Source of the DNA: Halichondria panicea
Lineage: Eukaryota; Porifera; Demospongiae; Suberitida; Halichondriidae
NCBI RefSeq assembly: GCF_963675165.1
Contig: NC_087390.1
Span: forward strand, 5,928,250-5,992,249
Direction of reading: 5' to 3'
DNA: 64,000 nucleotides
Part shown: piece by piece, positions 56,801 to 61,190 of the stretch
Layout: the number at the start of each line of letters is the position of its first letter
Position numbering within the stretch: the stretch's first letter is position 1
The notes under the pieces: model-generated
Database searches by the model: none
Seen by the model: only the letters and a program-made list of their open reading frames with translations
What the model was told of the DNA's origin: nothing
Translations under genes and position numbers: made by a program

Positions 56801-59800
56801 CCGTGTGCGATAACTGTGACCCTCGGAGGGACGATGAACTAGGGAGAGTCGATCCGGACCCAGAATGTACTCGACAAATCGAACAAAACGGTGGCACTGT
56901 ATCGAGAAGTGATGGTGTCTATATCACCTGCACTCAGGCGAGCGTGACTATCGTTGTGGCAAATGTTAATGATGTACCTGTCATTGGAGATATTGCCGTG
57001 AGCACAACCAGTGAAGTTACCGTATTTCTCACACCGTTTGAGAGCTCTAGAAATATGTCCGATTTACCTACACCGTCATATTTATATCTAAGCCGTTCGA
57101 CACCGGTTTTCGATTCTGATGACGAACAATTGTACCAAGCAGTTACGAATAATTTGAACTTGACACTGTATGGATTGCAATTGGACAGTGATATTAACGA
57201 AACTTCTCTCAATTTGAGAAGTTCCCCAGAAAATGGAGTGGCTTCAATTGTTACAGTCGATAATATAACAAGAATTTTGTACGTCCCTAATCCAAGTTTC
57301 AGTGGCTACGAGCAGTTTTCTTATCAGATATGTGACAAGCAACGATTCCCAATGGACGAGCCTCGCTGTGCAGAGGGTGTGGCTAGAGTTTGGGTGACGA
57401 AAGAGGGGCCGCAGATAGTGTCTGTAGTCGCTAATGGCGCTGAAACTGAAGGTGAAAGCATTCTTGATACTGACTCCAAAGTATCCGCCGGCGATTCATT
57501 TTTGATAACTTTTTCAGAGGACACTAACTTGCCACCTCATGGAGTTTTGAATACAGCATTGACTTGGGAACACATAACGAATATATTCACATTTTCTCAG
57601 CCTTTCTTCATTGACAATATCACCCCCAGCCCATTGCAGGGAGCGTGGATATCTCCCACACAGTTGCAGCTGACTATTATTGACGAGGGTTATCCCGTTC
57701 CATTCATCACTGAAGTACAGAACGGAGTAGAAGTTTCATCCGAGATTCAAATCGGACAATGGACAATATCCGTTTCTGAGACTGTTAGTCCTTGTGGTGG
57801 ATTCGATGATAGGGGACAATTGCTAACGGACTTGAGTGACTACTGTCTCCAGACGGCAGACACAAACTCTTTTCATTCCAATTCTAGTTCGCCAGCATTG
57901 GAAGGGGACTTTGGACTGAAGCTACCCGATGTTAGCAACATTGTCCTGAGCAACACTGGCATTGACGACAAATTGCTGGATAGTAACGAGAAAAATTTAC
58001 TAGAAGACTCACAAATTTCCATCCATTTCCAACAACCTCTCTCGTATACACAGCTGCAAAAGTACTGTCAGATGCCCGTAACAGATTTAATCGATGTTTC
58101 CAAACTTGGTTCCAATGTTGAATTACAATTAGTGGGTTGTGCTAATCTCCTAGCCGACGGTACGGTCGCTGAGGAAGTCTACGCCACTGAAATTGAATTA
58201 ATGAAGCAAACTTTTACCAAAACTAGCCGAAGAAAGCGGCAAGTCACCATGGATACGGCCTCAGAGCGAGAACGAAGACAAGCCACATCCGGTGCTGCTG
58301 CTCAACCAGTAACATCTGAAATTGTACTCCAAGTTGTCAATATTGTAAATCCGACGGTGGACCCAACGAAAGATCCTCAAGGTTTCGTCAATGTTCTAAC
58401 TGATAGTATCAACCAAATGACATTGGCTCAAGTCATTGCTGATAGCCACAACATCGACATACAGCTGCTACTCGGTGATGTCAGTAACGGTAACACTGCT
58501 CCACAATTAGATCCCTTCTATTATTTCGAATCTGATGACGATTTGACACCATTAATCTCCCGAGTGGTTGCATCCGATCCGGACAATGTTGACGATGTTT
58601 ACGGAGCCAACGATTTGATCACCATCTTTTTCGACCGTAGTACCGATCAACCCACAGTAACCACGCGTACGGACATCGATAAAATACTGATTTTCGATCC
58701 CTCACTTGGAGCTGATTACACTGGCCTGTGGGTCAGCCCAAGCGTGCTTCAAATCACAATCGTGGACCCAGCCCTTGGTGAAAATGTTGTGCGACCTTCG
58801 ACAAGCCCTCTGATCTTTAGTCTATCGTTTACGCCGAATTACTTTCACACAGGGACGGAGGTGACGTCTAGCAACGCCATACTGCCCACTCAAACTCCCT
58901 GGTGTGTCGGTGTCAACGTGTGCGGTGACCAAACTACCAACGGCGGCTCCGTTACATCGATTGGTATCTGTAACGATAATCAACAATCTTGTCGAGCCTA
59001 TCAGGGATGGACGAGCCTTGAGGGCAATTTCGGAACCGGGGTACCTGTTGTGATCCCAGTTTTTCCATTCTGGTGGATCATTATAGCCATTCTTGCTATT
59101 ATCGTCATTGTAGGTATCATTGTAACAGTCGTACTTGTCTATCGCTATTACAAGCGCAAGTCCGAACGCAAGGAAGCTTTGAGAGTAGTCAAGCGCTGGA
59201 AGAAAGAACAATTTACTCCTGGTGTTGAACCAGCAACACCTGGACCGAAACCGTGGGTGAAACCACCCGATGTGTCGACCATGAGGGAAAATCCTGATCC
59301 ATTCAATATCTTCAAGAGATTGCCTGAGGTGGTTCCAAGACCTGCTACAGCTCTTACAGAAGTTGAAAACTTGCCTCCTGTTCCTCAGCAGCCATTCAAG
59401 CCGCGAGGTGGAGCTAGTATTCGTCCATCGCTAAGCAGTTTGGGTACTGCTCCACCATTGCCTAGGATCAGTCGGACTATTAGTGGAGCATCACTACCTC
59501 CAGCACTGGTGAGTTAGACGGTATGTGGTTTAGGGTATGTGGTTAGGGTATTGGTGGGTATGTGATTAAGGTAGATGCATGGCCGTTAGTGCAGAATGTG
59601 GAAATTGATTGTCCATGTTCACCATAATTATATATCTGTATACTACCATGCATACTATCTGCTTACTTTATTTGTTACTACCACCGTAAAAATAATAAGC
59701 AAACTATTACCACTAAGCTTCACTCCGTGTAAATGTATTTATACCATGCAGGGACTCCCCCCTCTCTCCAAGCTACCAAGCCCCACCCCCGGAGTTGCTG

Positions 59801-60860
59801 CTCCCGAGAGACGAACCACCCTCCCCCCACTGAGAGGTGGTGCTATTGGTACTCAAGCTCGACGTGCCCTCGGTGACACCACTCCCCATACAAGTGGTTC
59901 CACTCTTCCAGGACAACTTCTTCCACGCTCCCTACCCCCTATGAGGCTCCCACTAAGCCCCACCTCCCCCGGAGCTCCACCCTTTATCGGCAAAGGAAAA
60001 GGACCTCTCAGTGGTAGGCCTGTGATTAAGAAATCTCCACCCACTTCGTCCGAGGAAGACATTAGTGGTTCTGAAATGGTTGGTGCTGGAAGTGGATCTG
60101 CACTACCCACGATCACCTCTCCCCCCTTTAAGACCACAAGGCCCCTTCCATCTCTCGGCTTACCCCCTATTGGAGGGGCTTCCCTCCCTCCGATAAGAAC
60201 ATCTGGAAATGGACCCCTACTACATCAACCCATGTCCCCAGTTGCCATGCCCTCGAGGCGAACGTCAATAGATCCGTTTGCGGCTGACTCTATTGGGCCT
60301 ACACGAAGGACCACCCCCTCCACACTGGGTCCCTTCTCACTGCCCACCACTCAGCTGCGGAACCCTCTCGCTCGAAGCCCACCCATTCCTCTGATGCCTG
60401 GAGCACCCCCTACAAGCCCAAGGTGAGTGTATTTCATAGCAGAGTTTGTGTGCATGGATCTGTACGACTGCTGCATGCTATGCTGCATGCGTCTGTGACA
60501 GTCTACTAATGCTACTTCAGTTTTGAGTATCTAATCCTTCATGCATGTATCCACACTATTTGCACTGCTTTGCAAAGTTGGGAAGAGCCATCAACATGAT
60601 TAGTATGACCTACCTATACTAGCTATGTTTGCTAGCTTTGAGGTATAGCTAGCTAGCTAGCTGCTTCATAGGATTTGTAGTATATTAAAAATACGTGCAA
60701 ATGTGGAAAACCCCACTCGTGTTGAGGTGACACTTGAGATGAATTAGTATAATTATAATGTACTTTTATCTTGTGTAGGCGTTCATTGGCGCCAGTGACT
60801 AGAGCGCTGAGTGTCGTCAGTGAGGAAGCAAAGAAGGAGACAGATGACTCACAAACGTGA
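7460..60860 (+). CDS. giant Calx-beta/FN3/P-domain/cadherin-like transmembrane protein (~7,680 aa)
   Basis: Twenty exons join with fully consistent phases: 7460-7586, 7873-8025, 8112-8342, 8633-8779, 8885-9100, 9332-9520, 10075-10233, 10556-10855, 10907-10995, 11170-11377, 11625-11784, 37561-37757, 37967-38311, 38871-39204, 39490-39796, 40016-40381, 40527-55467, 55688-59508, 59752-60422, 60779-60860. The coding length is 23,043 nt. Order: signal peptide (1-30), Calx-beta domains, an Ig-like domain, two FN3 domains, Calx-beta again, two P/Homo B domains, about 32 cadherin-like modules, dibasic furin sites near residue 7005, a membrane span near 7284-7308 and a Pro-rich cytoplasmic tail of about 370 residues. 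It should act at the cell surface as a very long, calcium-binding adhesion molecule; this is inferred from domains. I know no named gene with this architecture. Intron 11 contains the nested minus-strand gene array. Confidence 0.85.
10415..10551. repeat. (CA)n microsatellite before an FN3 exon
   Basis: A CA-rich tract with ACCC interruptions that reaches the acceptor GTACACAG of exon 8 of the giant gene (10556). It replaces the pyrimidine tract of that intron. Confidence 0.9.
12369..13202 (-). pseudogene. NCC-1: type II coiled-coil membrane protein, nonsense in N-terminus
   Basis: Exon 1 is 12639-13202 and exon 2 is 12369-12581, with a 57-nt intron and phase 0. The N-terminus has NNPCYGGHTLPVYEEVPEL, then a membrane span (VVFSLSILTAMVAAIAL), a short neck and the family C-terminal domain ending CTLVITRCPTSQNIV. 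At 13047-13049 the codon TCA of the near-identical NCC-4 is TAA, in the juxtamembrane cytoplasmic part. Translation from the later ATG at 13028 would keep the membrane span and ectodomain but lose the tyrosine tail. So this is either a pseudogene or a tail-less form. The neck has no full 21-residue unit. Confidence 0.75.
13203..14153. other. spacer between NCC-1 and NCC-2
   Basis: Contains the 5' flank of NCC-1. The part at 13230-13390, with GCTGATCACGTGACGTAC, is nearly repeated at 17500-17640 upstream of the NCC-5 relic. The rest, including stretches shared with the region before NCC-6, shows no gene. Confidence 0.6.
14154..14828 (-). pseudogene. NCC-2: frameshifted copy of NCC-6
   Basis: Exon 1 is 14440-14828 and exon 2 is 14154-14366. 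It is very close to NCC-6 but has two single-base deletions (near 14723 and 14686). It also has a deletion that joins the start of the neck (LQMQ) directly to the sequence for NSRVNLYQNC in the wrong frame. The original frame ends soon after the first deletion, before the membrane span. Exon 2 is intact (GYYTLSMACKYD to ITRCPISQNIV). The whole block with its spacer matches 18.8-19.9 kb, so this is a segmental duplicate that decayed. Confidence 0.8.
15065..15460 (-). pseudogene. NCC-3: collapsed copy of NCC-7
   Basis: The N-terminus (NPCYEDYTLPVYEEVQL) and membrane span match NCC-7. There is a frameshift near 15274, and nearly the whole neck, the intron and the first half of exon 2 are gone. 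The sequence jumps from SLMKE into the end of a type B exon 2 in a shifted frame. It lies where NCC-7 lies relative to NCC-6, so NCC-2 plus NCC-3 is a duplicate of the pair NCC-6 plus NCC-7. Confidence 0.8.
15461..16085. other. spacer with neck-repeat fragment
   Basis: Starts with the 5' flank shared by NCC-3, NCC-4 and NCC-7. Around 15661-15712 is a short relic of the neck repeat (minus-strand MTQLSSLL-like sequence) that recurs at 17349-17395 and near 21710. From about 15950 it matches the 3' flank of NCC-1. Confidence 0.6.
16086..17124 (-). CDS. NCC-4: intact type II membrane protein, coiled-coil neck, 8-Cys domain
   Basis: Exon 1 is 16354-17124 and exon 2 is 16086-16298, with a 55-nt intron in phase 0; about 327 residues. 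The start could be ATG 17124 or ATG 17106 (MEKNPCYEDY). The cytoplasmic tail has NPCYEDYTVPEYEEV; YEEV fits the SH2-binding type pYEE(I/V). Basic residues (KKETNLKVK) precede a membrane span of about 22 residues, which predicts type II topology. The ectodomain is a coiled coil with three 21-residue units (LNNLESSVSSLNTANGATMTQ type). The C-terminal domain is VNLYQNC-x6-C…C, then after the intron GYYTLSMAC…CYC…CTLVITRC. Exon 2 is type A (ends SQNIV). Function unknown; a cell-surface receptor or adhesin role is inferred. Confidence 0.8.
17390..17492 (-). pseudogene. NCC-5 relic: N-terminal fragment
   Basis: Minus-strand sequence encodes ENNPCYADSTVPVYEEVQQGDK, clearly the family tail, but the start codon is ACG instead of ATG and nothing of the membrane span follows. 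A neck-repeat scrap lies next to it. Its upstream flank is almost identical to that of NCC-1. Confidence 0.75.
17868..17879. promoter_or_regulatory. NRF1-type palindrome
   Basis: TGCGCATGCGCA matches the NRF1 consensus fully and sits in an otherwise AT-rich spacer. Seventy bases on, the plus strand has ATGAAGTGCAAGTAAGAG, an ATG followed by a GT donor. This could be an orphan first exon, but no acceptor partner was found. Confidence 0.4.
18355..18400. repeat. dispersed repeat, copy 1
   Basis: AGCTTTGGCACCTCCACCGA and the bases up to TGCTTTC recur, inverted, at 61006-61049 and partly at 63330-63367. The core can fold (AGCACCGCGGGTGCT in the other copies is a perfect hairpin). Probably a short non-autonomous mobile element; class unknown. 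Confidence 0.6.
18789..19623 (-). CDS. NCC-6: intact short-neck type II membrane protein
   Basis: Exon 1 is 19075-19623 and exon 2 is 18789-19001, with a 73-nt intron; about 253 residues. The start is ATG 19623 (MQKNPCYGDHTLPVYEEVQL). Here the first motif is YGDH rather than YEDY, but YEEV is kept. The membrane span is VALVVVLFLSAIAMVVAITL. The neck is short (NKTREATAKL…, with an N-glycosylation sequon NKT) and has only one LNSLQSSVSSL unit. The C-terminal domain has all eight cysteines and a type A exon 2. NCC-2 is its decayed duplicate. Confidence 0.8.
19860..21124 (-). CDS. NCC-7: intact type II membrane protein, type B C-terminus
   Basis: Exon 1 is 20414-21124 and exon 2 is 19860-20057; about 302 residues. 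The intron is 356 nt, longer than in type A genes, and contains a perfect hairpin. The tail is NPCYEDYTLPVYEEVQL, the span LVFSLSLLAFAMVIAIASSVY. The neck carries two LNSLQSS units and LNIT/LNTT sequons. The end of exon 1 is type B (SCTIGPRAIDTYWTWCQTAF). Exon 2 is GYYTTDIRCEYEAP…CQC…CSLVITRCPS. Cysteine spacing is the same as in type A although the sequence between differs. Confidence 0.8.
20145..20195. repeat. perfect 18-bp inverted repeat (hairpin)
   Basis: GCAGTTGTATGTATTCCC at 20145-20162 is exactly inverted at 20178-20195, with a GC-rich loop (TCGGGCTGCGCCCTC). It lies in the intron of NCC-7. It may be a small hairpin-type mobile element or its footprint. Confidence 0.8.
21600..21720 (-). 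pseudogene. NCC-8 relic: neck/C-terminal fragment
   Basis: Minus-strand sequence reads like SPVNLYQHC with a stretch resembling the preceding neck, but it is full of changes and has no exon borders. It shows that another copy once stood here. Confidence 0.6.
21950..22230. mobile_element. MITE-like element with terminal inverted repeats
   Basis: The left end CAGTAGCGGATCTATAGG matches the inverse of the right end (…CTGGATTCGCCACTG) with few changes. Both ends carry a GGGGGTTC-type block internally. It is 281 bp long with no coding capacity. A clear target-site duplication was not seen. The ends resemble widespread animal non-autonomous DNA elements of the 'CAGTGGCGGATCCA' type. Confidence 0.6.
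22435..23273 (-). CDS. NCC-9: intact short-neck type II membrane protein
   Basis: Exon 1 is 22710-23273 and exon 2 is 22435-22641, with a 68-nt intron. The start is ATG 23273 or, by analogy to the other genes, ATG 23258 (MQKNTCYENHTEPEYEEVLL); 251-256 residues. The membrane span is IALVVVLSLLAIAMVAAIAL. The neck is short with NKT and one LNSLQSSVGSL unit. Type A C-terminal domain; exon 2 is two codons shorter than in its sisters (around SHISGAH). All eight cysteines are present. Confidence 0.8.
23274..24429. other. spacer with NCC-10 relic
   Basis: 5' flank of NCC-9, then a relic at 23510-23690. The flank with GATTTCTTGGTGCCGTCAAA near 23400 recurs near 25700 and, more diverged, near 26060. 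From 23760 to 24429 nothing is recognised. Confidence 0.5.
23510..23690 (-). pseudogene. NCC-10 relic: cytoplasmic-tail fragment
   Basis: Minus-strand sequence reads MEDNKVKQTDF…TADNTNMYIAP and then SIKKETNLKPKCIGLVV, the tail and the start of the membrane span, after which similarity stops. The tyrosine motif block is missing. Confidence 0.7.
24430..25594 (-). pseudogene. NCC-11: full-length copy with one in-frame stop
   Basis: Exon 1 is 24707-25594 and exon 2 is 24430-24642, with a 64-nt intron; about 366 residues if read through. The tail is NPLYEDSRLPVYEELQL. The frame is open from the start to the end of exon 1 except for TAA at 25217-25219, in the first part of the neck (LMNI-stop-TYYTLSQIETDG). 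No intron of plausible size removes it. The neck after the stop has several LNSLQSSVSSL units with LNRT/LNTT sequons. The C-terminal domain is complete (type A). Either a recent pseudogene, a null allele or a sequence error. Confidence 0.75.
25595..26637. other. spacer with repeated 5'-flank fragments
   Basis: Contains two copies of the flank that also stands upstream of NCC-9. At about 25858-25905 there is a trace of a tail exon (minus-strand NCYEDST). Otherwise AT-rich and featureless. Confidence 0.5.
26638..27622 (-). CDS. NCC-12: intact type II membrane protein with YEEI tail
   Basis: Exon 1 is 26900-27622 and exon 2 is 26638-26850, with a 49-nt intron, the shortest of the array; about 311 residues. 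The tail SYEDYTLPVYEEIQL contains YEEI, the textbook Src-family SH2 ligand once phosphorylated. The membrane span is CIALVSLLAIAMVAAIAL. The neck has four to five LNSLQSSVSSLN-type units with LNTT/LNST sequons. Type A domain with eight cysteines. The basic stretch KKTKKPK before the span supports an inside N-terminus. Confidence 0.8.
27870..28847 (-). pseudogene. NCC-13: frameshifted type B copy
   Basis: Exon 1 starts at ATG 28847 (NPCYEDYTLPVYEEVQL) and keeps the tail, span and early neck. A deletion near 28430 after SINAL shifts the frame. Downstream, the sequence for the neck and VNLYQNC domain is open again in another frame, but the WTWCQT motif is altered (YWAGVEQ) and loses a cysteine. 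Exon 2 lacks its first 14 codons (GYYTTDIRCEYEAP is gone) and has a 2-base insertion near its end. Clearly broken. Confidence 0.8.
29119..30069 (-). pseudogene. NCC-14: type B copy with CpG-type nonsense
   Basis: Exon 1 is 29449-30069 and exon 2 is 29119-29316, with a 132-nt intron. The tail is NPYYEDQSVYEDIEL. The frame is open apart from TGA at 29704-29706, where NCC-6 has CGA (LTRLKTDGL), a change expected from deamination of methylated CpG. Exon 2 has CQY where others have CQC, so one of the eight cysteines is also lost. Without the stop it would encode about 272 residues. Confidence 0.75.
30070..30745. other. spacer with a duplicated GC-rich flank
   Basis: At 30296-30470 is a block with GTTGGCCCCGCCCCTCC (GC-box type) and TTACAATGTGTA. 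It recurs at about 32975-33120 upstream of NCC-15. It may be a shared promoter or enhancer; otherwise no gene. Confidence 0.5.
30746..32642 (-). CDS. NCC-15: long-neck type II membrane protein with ten 21-aa repeats
   Basis: Exon 1 is 31425-32642 and exon 2 is 30746-30943, with a 481-nt intron; about 471 residues, the longest member. The start is ATG 32642 (MKMQMNPYYEDQPVYEEIELQ); a second ATG follows two codons later. YEEI is present. The membrane span is CLVVVLFLLAIAIVAAIALSVY. The neck has ten tandem 21-residue units (LNSLQSSVNSLNTANGATTTQ type, 63 bp each, about 31590-32220) plus a terminal half unit. Leu/Val spacing is 3-4-3, so the units are three heptads each and form a continuous coiled coil. 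The C-terminal domain is type B with eight cysteines. Confidence 0.85.
31590..32222 (-). repeat. 63-bp coding repeat array in the NCC-15 neck
   Basis: Ten head-to-tail 63-bp units, many nearly identical at the DNA level, which points to recent expansion or homogenisation. On the plus strand the same array gives false open frames with LESSLKTEGCSIES repeats. Confidence 0.95.
32643..33440. other. spacer with a tandem duplication and GC-rich flank
   Basis: About 110 bp with GCAAACAGTTGTCATAATTA at 32760 is repeated in tandem from about 32870 with few changes. Then follows the GC-rich block shared with 30.3 kb. No gene visible. Confidence 0.6.
33441..34522 (-). CDS. NCC-16: divergent member with an ITAM-like tail
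   Basis: Exon 1 is 33875-34522 and exon 2 is 33441-33653, with a 221-nt intron and a GTAATT donor; about 286 residues. I choose ATG 34522 (MEEETYEEV); an upstream in-frame ATG at 34585 would add 21 residues unlike any sister. The tail has YEEV-x6-YTTL-x10-YTIV, which fits the ITAM spacing rule YxxL/V-x(6-12)-YxxL/V, in place of the YEDY…YEEV block. The membrane span (IIAVFIAIVTGCLALIITAA) also differs. The end of the neck and the 8-Cys domain are normal type B. Exon 2 has a 5-residue insertion (LGLSLLGG) made by a small tandem duplication. Confidence 0.75.
34523..35029. other. spacer between NCC-16 and NCC-17
   Basis: Apart from a possible N-terminal extension of NCC-16, no coding potential, repeat or recognised motif was seen. 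Confidence 0.5.
35030..36103 (-). CDS. NCC-17: type II membrane protein with an in-frame 63-nt intron
   Basis: Exon 1 is 35306-36103 and exon 2 is 35030-35242; about 336 residues spliced. The tail is NASYETHRPPVREVVQL: the second tyrosine (YEEV in sisters) is replaced by Arg, so the SH2-type site is lost. The membrane span is CIGLVVVLFLLASAMITTIAL. The neck has several degenerate LNSLESSVSSL units with NAT and NTT sequons. Type A domain with eight cysteines. The intron (35243-35305) has GT and AG ends and is 63 nt without a stop. If retained it inserts 21 residues with five extra cysteines between the two halves of the C-terminal domain. Confidence 0.8.
   Translation of the reverse strand: MKKNASYETHRPPVREVVQLQDKAKPTDVRFKLSETISRSNDDKTNTSTSNTNLRTNSAKCIGLVVVLFLLASAMITTIALSVYTRVDSNQSMDNLIEEIQELKMQLNKTKEDLTRLRTDSLRLHNSFDTKINATTTQLSSLLSSVSTLNTTDNDFMTELNTLGSSVNSLNVADNLFDTQLNSLQSSINSRLNSLESSVSSLNTANGATTTQLNSLQSSVGSLTSQVNSPVNLYQKCIQETQSCTVTSGSAYWKHCTTSSLPVNESVSCQLCYYNCCYVMIYICLVQGYYTLSMTCKYDPPTGWLDTSTLRQSGSNVKCLCWITSTISSPGEHASVNFPTFTCTLVITRCSTSQNIV
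36104..36565. other. spacer upstream of NCC-17
   Basis: 5' flank of NCC-17 and 3' flank of the adaptor-like gene. A C-rich block (GCCCCGCCCCC near 36390) recalls the GC-rich flank of NCC-14 and NCC-15. Nothing else. Confidence 0.5.
36566..37201 (-). CDS. membrane protein with multiple YEDTL motifs, adaptor-like
   Basis: A single open exon of 211 residues (ATG 37201 to a stop at 36566). Residues 1-165 are polar and hold many tyrosines in acidic settings: YYNTI, DYVVV, GYEDTLL, DYENTLTI, LYEDTLPV, DYEDIPD. A hydrophobic span (ALLLWIILLLGLLVAAAVYIG) follows, then about 20 residues with one glycosylation sequon (NMT). No coiled coil or 8-Cys domain is present. The array of pY-ready motifs on a tail with almost no ectodomain resembles transmembrane signalling adaptors such as LAT in design, though orientation would be type II; there is no sequence homology I recognise. 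Its motifs resemble YEDY in the NCC tails, so it may share kinases or SH2 partners with them (inference). A further exon cannot be excluded. Confidence 0.65.
   Translation of the reverse strand: MSQFREYDGVEMTGFESQNYPDSDQIYYNTIPGQRVNDSPSSSDYVVVRDDLSQSSDGYEDTLLRRPGDGPTFESFGYDYENTLTIKKLSETSTVEAVVRDHLYEDTLPVMAAAKPRKPFDYEDIPDPVDHRPREVPKMVVQEDVLTSSPTPVKKATTTSRGGGSCWNRALLLWIILLLGLLVAAAVYIGLLQTRFNALELQCNMTVPFST
37202..37560. other. end of host intron 11
   Basis: Promoter side of the adaptor-like gene and acceptor side of giant-gene exon 12. A fragment with CCCAGTGGCAATCCTTG near 37253 is also found in the introns of NCC-7 and NCC-13. Otherwise nothing. Confidence 0.5.
37561..40381 (+). CDS. giant gene, exons 12-16: Calx-beta continued and Ig-like fold modules
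   Basis: Exon 12 (residues 660-725) completes the Calx-beta-like domain begun in exon 11. Exon 13 (726-840) is a whole one, ending in NDNDN. Exon 14 (841-951) and exon 15 (952-1054) hold a region with a Cys pair (EYCCRG) and a module containing APQWLDIDYATGHVTW…GDYSVQVIVED, like the putative Ig/cadherin-like folds of bacterial and animal adhesins. Exon 16 (1055-1176) is another beta-rich module with GEYILCFVSTDG. The acceptor of exon 14 directly follows a (CA)n tract. Confidence 0.8.
38799..38866. repeat. (CA)n microsatellite before exon 14
   Basis: About 68 bases of pure CA repeat that ends in CCCACAG, the acceptor of exon 14 of the giant gene. Confidence 0.95.
40527..55467 (+). CDS. giant gene, exon 17: 14.9-kb exon with P domains and cadherin-like modules
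   Basis: One uninterrupted exon of 14,941 nt (residues about 1177-6156), open throughout and in phase with exons 16 and 18. It begins with cadherin-like sequence, then two P/Homo B domains. About 28 cadherin-like modules of 90-180 residues follow, each announced by a linker such as VNDAPV, VNDSPY, LNDSPI or INNAPF. Many start with an acidic ED or EEQ segment and contain DxDN. Modules with GDWQYTTDG or GAWQFTTDGG are like those in giant bacterial adhesins. Three copies of a six-module block are visible. Five Ser-Gly-rich loops interrupt the modules (41995-42130, 44765-44860, 45715-45815, 50195-50450, 54040-54180). Calcium binding and homophilic adhesion are plausible but inferred. Confidence 0.85.
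41255..42345 (+). other. two consecutive P/Homo B domains
   Basis: The first (about 41255-41670) has DLSVVIDIRHSWIGDLKIEL, then GDWMLHVTDLLLENDNGRLF and GWSLGI; these are the hallmark strands of the proprotein-convertase P domain (DL…H…GDL…L, W.L.V.D…G.L..W.L). The second (41740-42345) has DISVHVKLG, LTLVHPDGSHVIL, GGKWTLKISSGNMF and YGWSLRI, and is interrupted by a Ser-Gly loop. No subtilisin protease domain lies next to them, so they are probably used as binding modules. Confidence 0.75.
43025..46212 (+). repeat. six-module super-repeat, copy 1
   Basis: Protein-level repeat. The six linkers in order are NDLPILLLN, NDPAFGDLNGG, NDSPYFNQ, NDAPVLQP, NDSPIVQP, NNVPILRLSD. The same order with the same internal features occurs in copies 2 and 3. 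Ser-Gly loops lie in modules 4 and 6. Confidence 0.8.
46213..49083 (+). repeat. six-module super-repeat, copy 2
   Basis: Linkers in order: NDLPQLDLN, NNRPYLDVNG, NDSPFFNT, NDAPVIDS, NDSPLLSG, NDNAMLRLNG. Module 5 has YGNWQYTC and a CRIRFVP strand, as do its equivalents in the other copies. There is no Ser-Gly loop in this copy. Confidence 0.8.
49084..52289 (+). repeat. six-module super-repeat, copy 3
   Basis: Linkers in order: NDPPQLDLA, NNAPFFDANG, NDSPYFNS, NDAPLLYN, NDSPVLTPG, NDHPQVNIS. Module 3 carries the largest Ser-Gly loop (50195-50450). A partial fourth copy (positions 1 and 2, at about 53119 and 53538) follows after two further modules. Confidence 0.8.
55468..55687. other. intron 17 of the giant gene
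   Basis: A 220-nt intron with donor TAG|GTGAGT and a GTGGGTG-rich start. The acceptor is CACAG. The phase-1 codon G|GT gives Gly at the joint. Confidence 0.8.
55688..59508 (+). CDS. giant gene, exon 18: last modules, furin sites, membrane span
   Basis: Four more cadherin-like linkers (VNDPPFF, NDAPHL, INDPPQAL, VNDVPVI) with tightly spaced Cys (AVCDNCDP). Then come two related beta-rich domains, about residues 6730-6900 and 7095-7280. Both contain FITFSED or ITIFFDR, ISPTQLQLTI or VSPSVLQITI, a Cys cluster, and end in LEGDFG or LEGNFG. Between them are two furin-type sites, RRKR|Q (58228-58239) and RERR|Q, 9 residues apart. The membrane span is at about 59068-59142 (PFWWIIIAILAIIVIVGIIV and on), followed by YRYYKRKSERKE as a stop-transfer. 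The Pro-rich cytoplasmic tail begins here. Confidence 0.85.
59509..59751. other. intron 18 of the giant gene
   Basis: A 243-nt intron, phase 0 (CTG|GTGAGT to CATGCAG|GGA). Its first 70 bases and the end of exon 18 are duplicated at the window's right edge. Confidence 0.8.
59752..60860 (+). CDS. giant gene, exons 19-20: Pro-rich cytoplasmic tail
   Basis: Exon 19 (59752-60422) and exon 20 (60779-60860, stop TGA 60858-60860) encode the last 250 residues. The sequence is rich in Pro, Ser, Leu and Arg, with many PxxP cores (LPPLSKLPSPTP, LPPLRGG, RSLPPMRLP), as expected for SH3-binding or cytoskeletal scaffolding. A Ser/Glu cluster (TSSEEDISGSE) resembles a CK2 target. The last residues are EEAKKETDDSQT, without a clear PDZ ligand. 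The exon junction codon AG|G gives Arg. Confidence 0.8.
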
Positions 60861-61190
60861 GACAAAGAAACCACTGACTATAAACTAAAACTGAAAACTA
60901 TGTTTATATAATTATTATAACGTAGTACTGGAAAGTGTAATTGTAGTTGCATTACTAATTATATATAATTATGCAGTTCTCTTAATTGGTATGACATAAC
61001 TGAATGAAAGCATCGCGGGTGCTGATGCCTCGGTGGAGGTGCCAAAGCTATAATTATACATAACTAGCAATAATATACACATTGAAATTTAATCCTCAAA
61101 ACACTGCAAAACCAGTCATCGTCAATAGCTATAAAGAAAAGCAGTCTACAAAATAAATGTTATATACTCAGATAATTTCTAGCATCAAGT
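60861..61190. other. convergent intergenic gap with a dispersed repeat
   Basis: 3' flanks of the giant gene and of the ITIH-domain gene. At 61006-61049 is an inverted copy of the dispersed repeat found at 18355. Confidence 0.6.
61006..61049. repeat. dispersed repeat, copy 2
   Basis: Inverted copy of 18355-18400 with few differences; a shorter copy is at 63330-63367. Confidence 0.6.
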
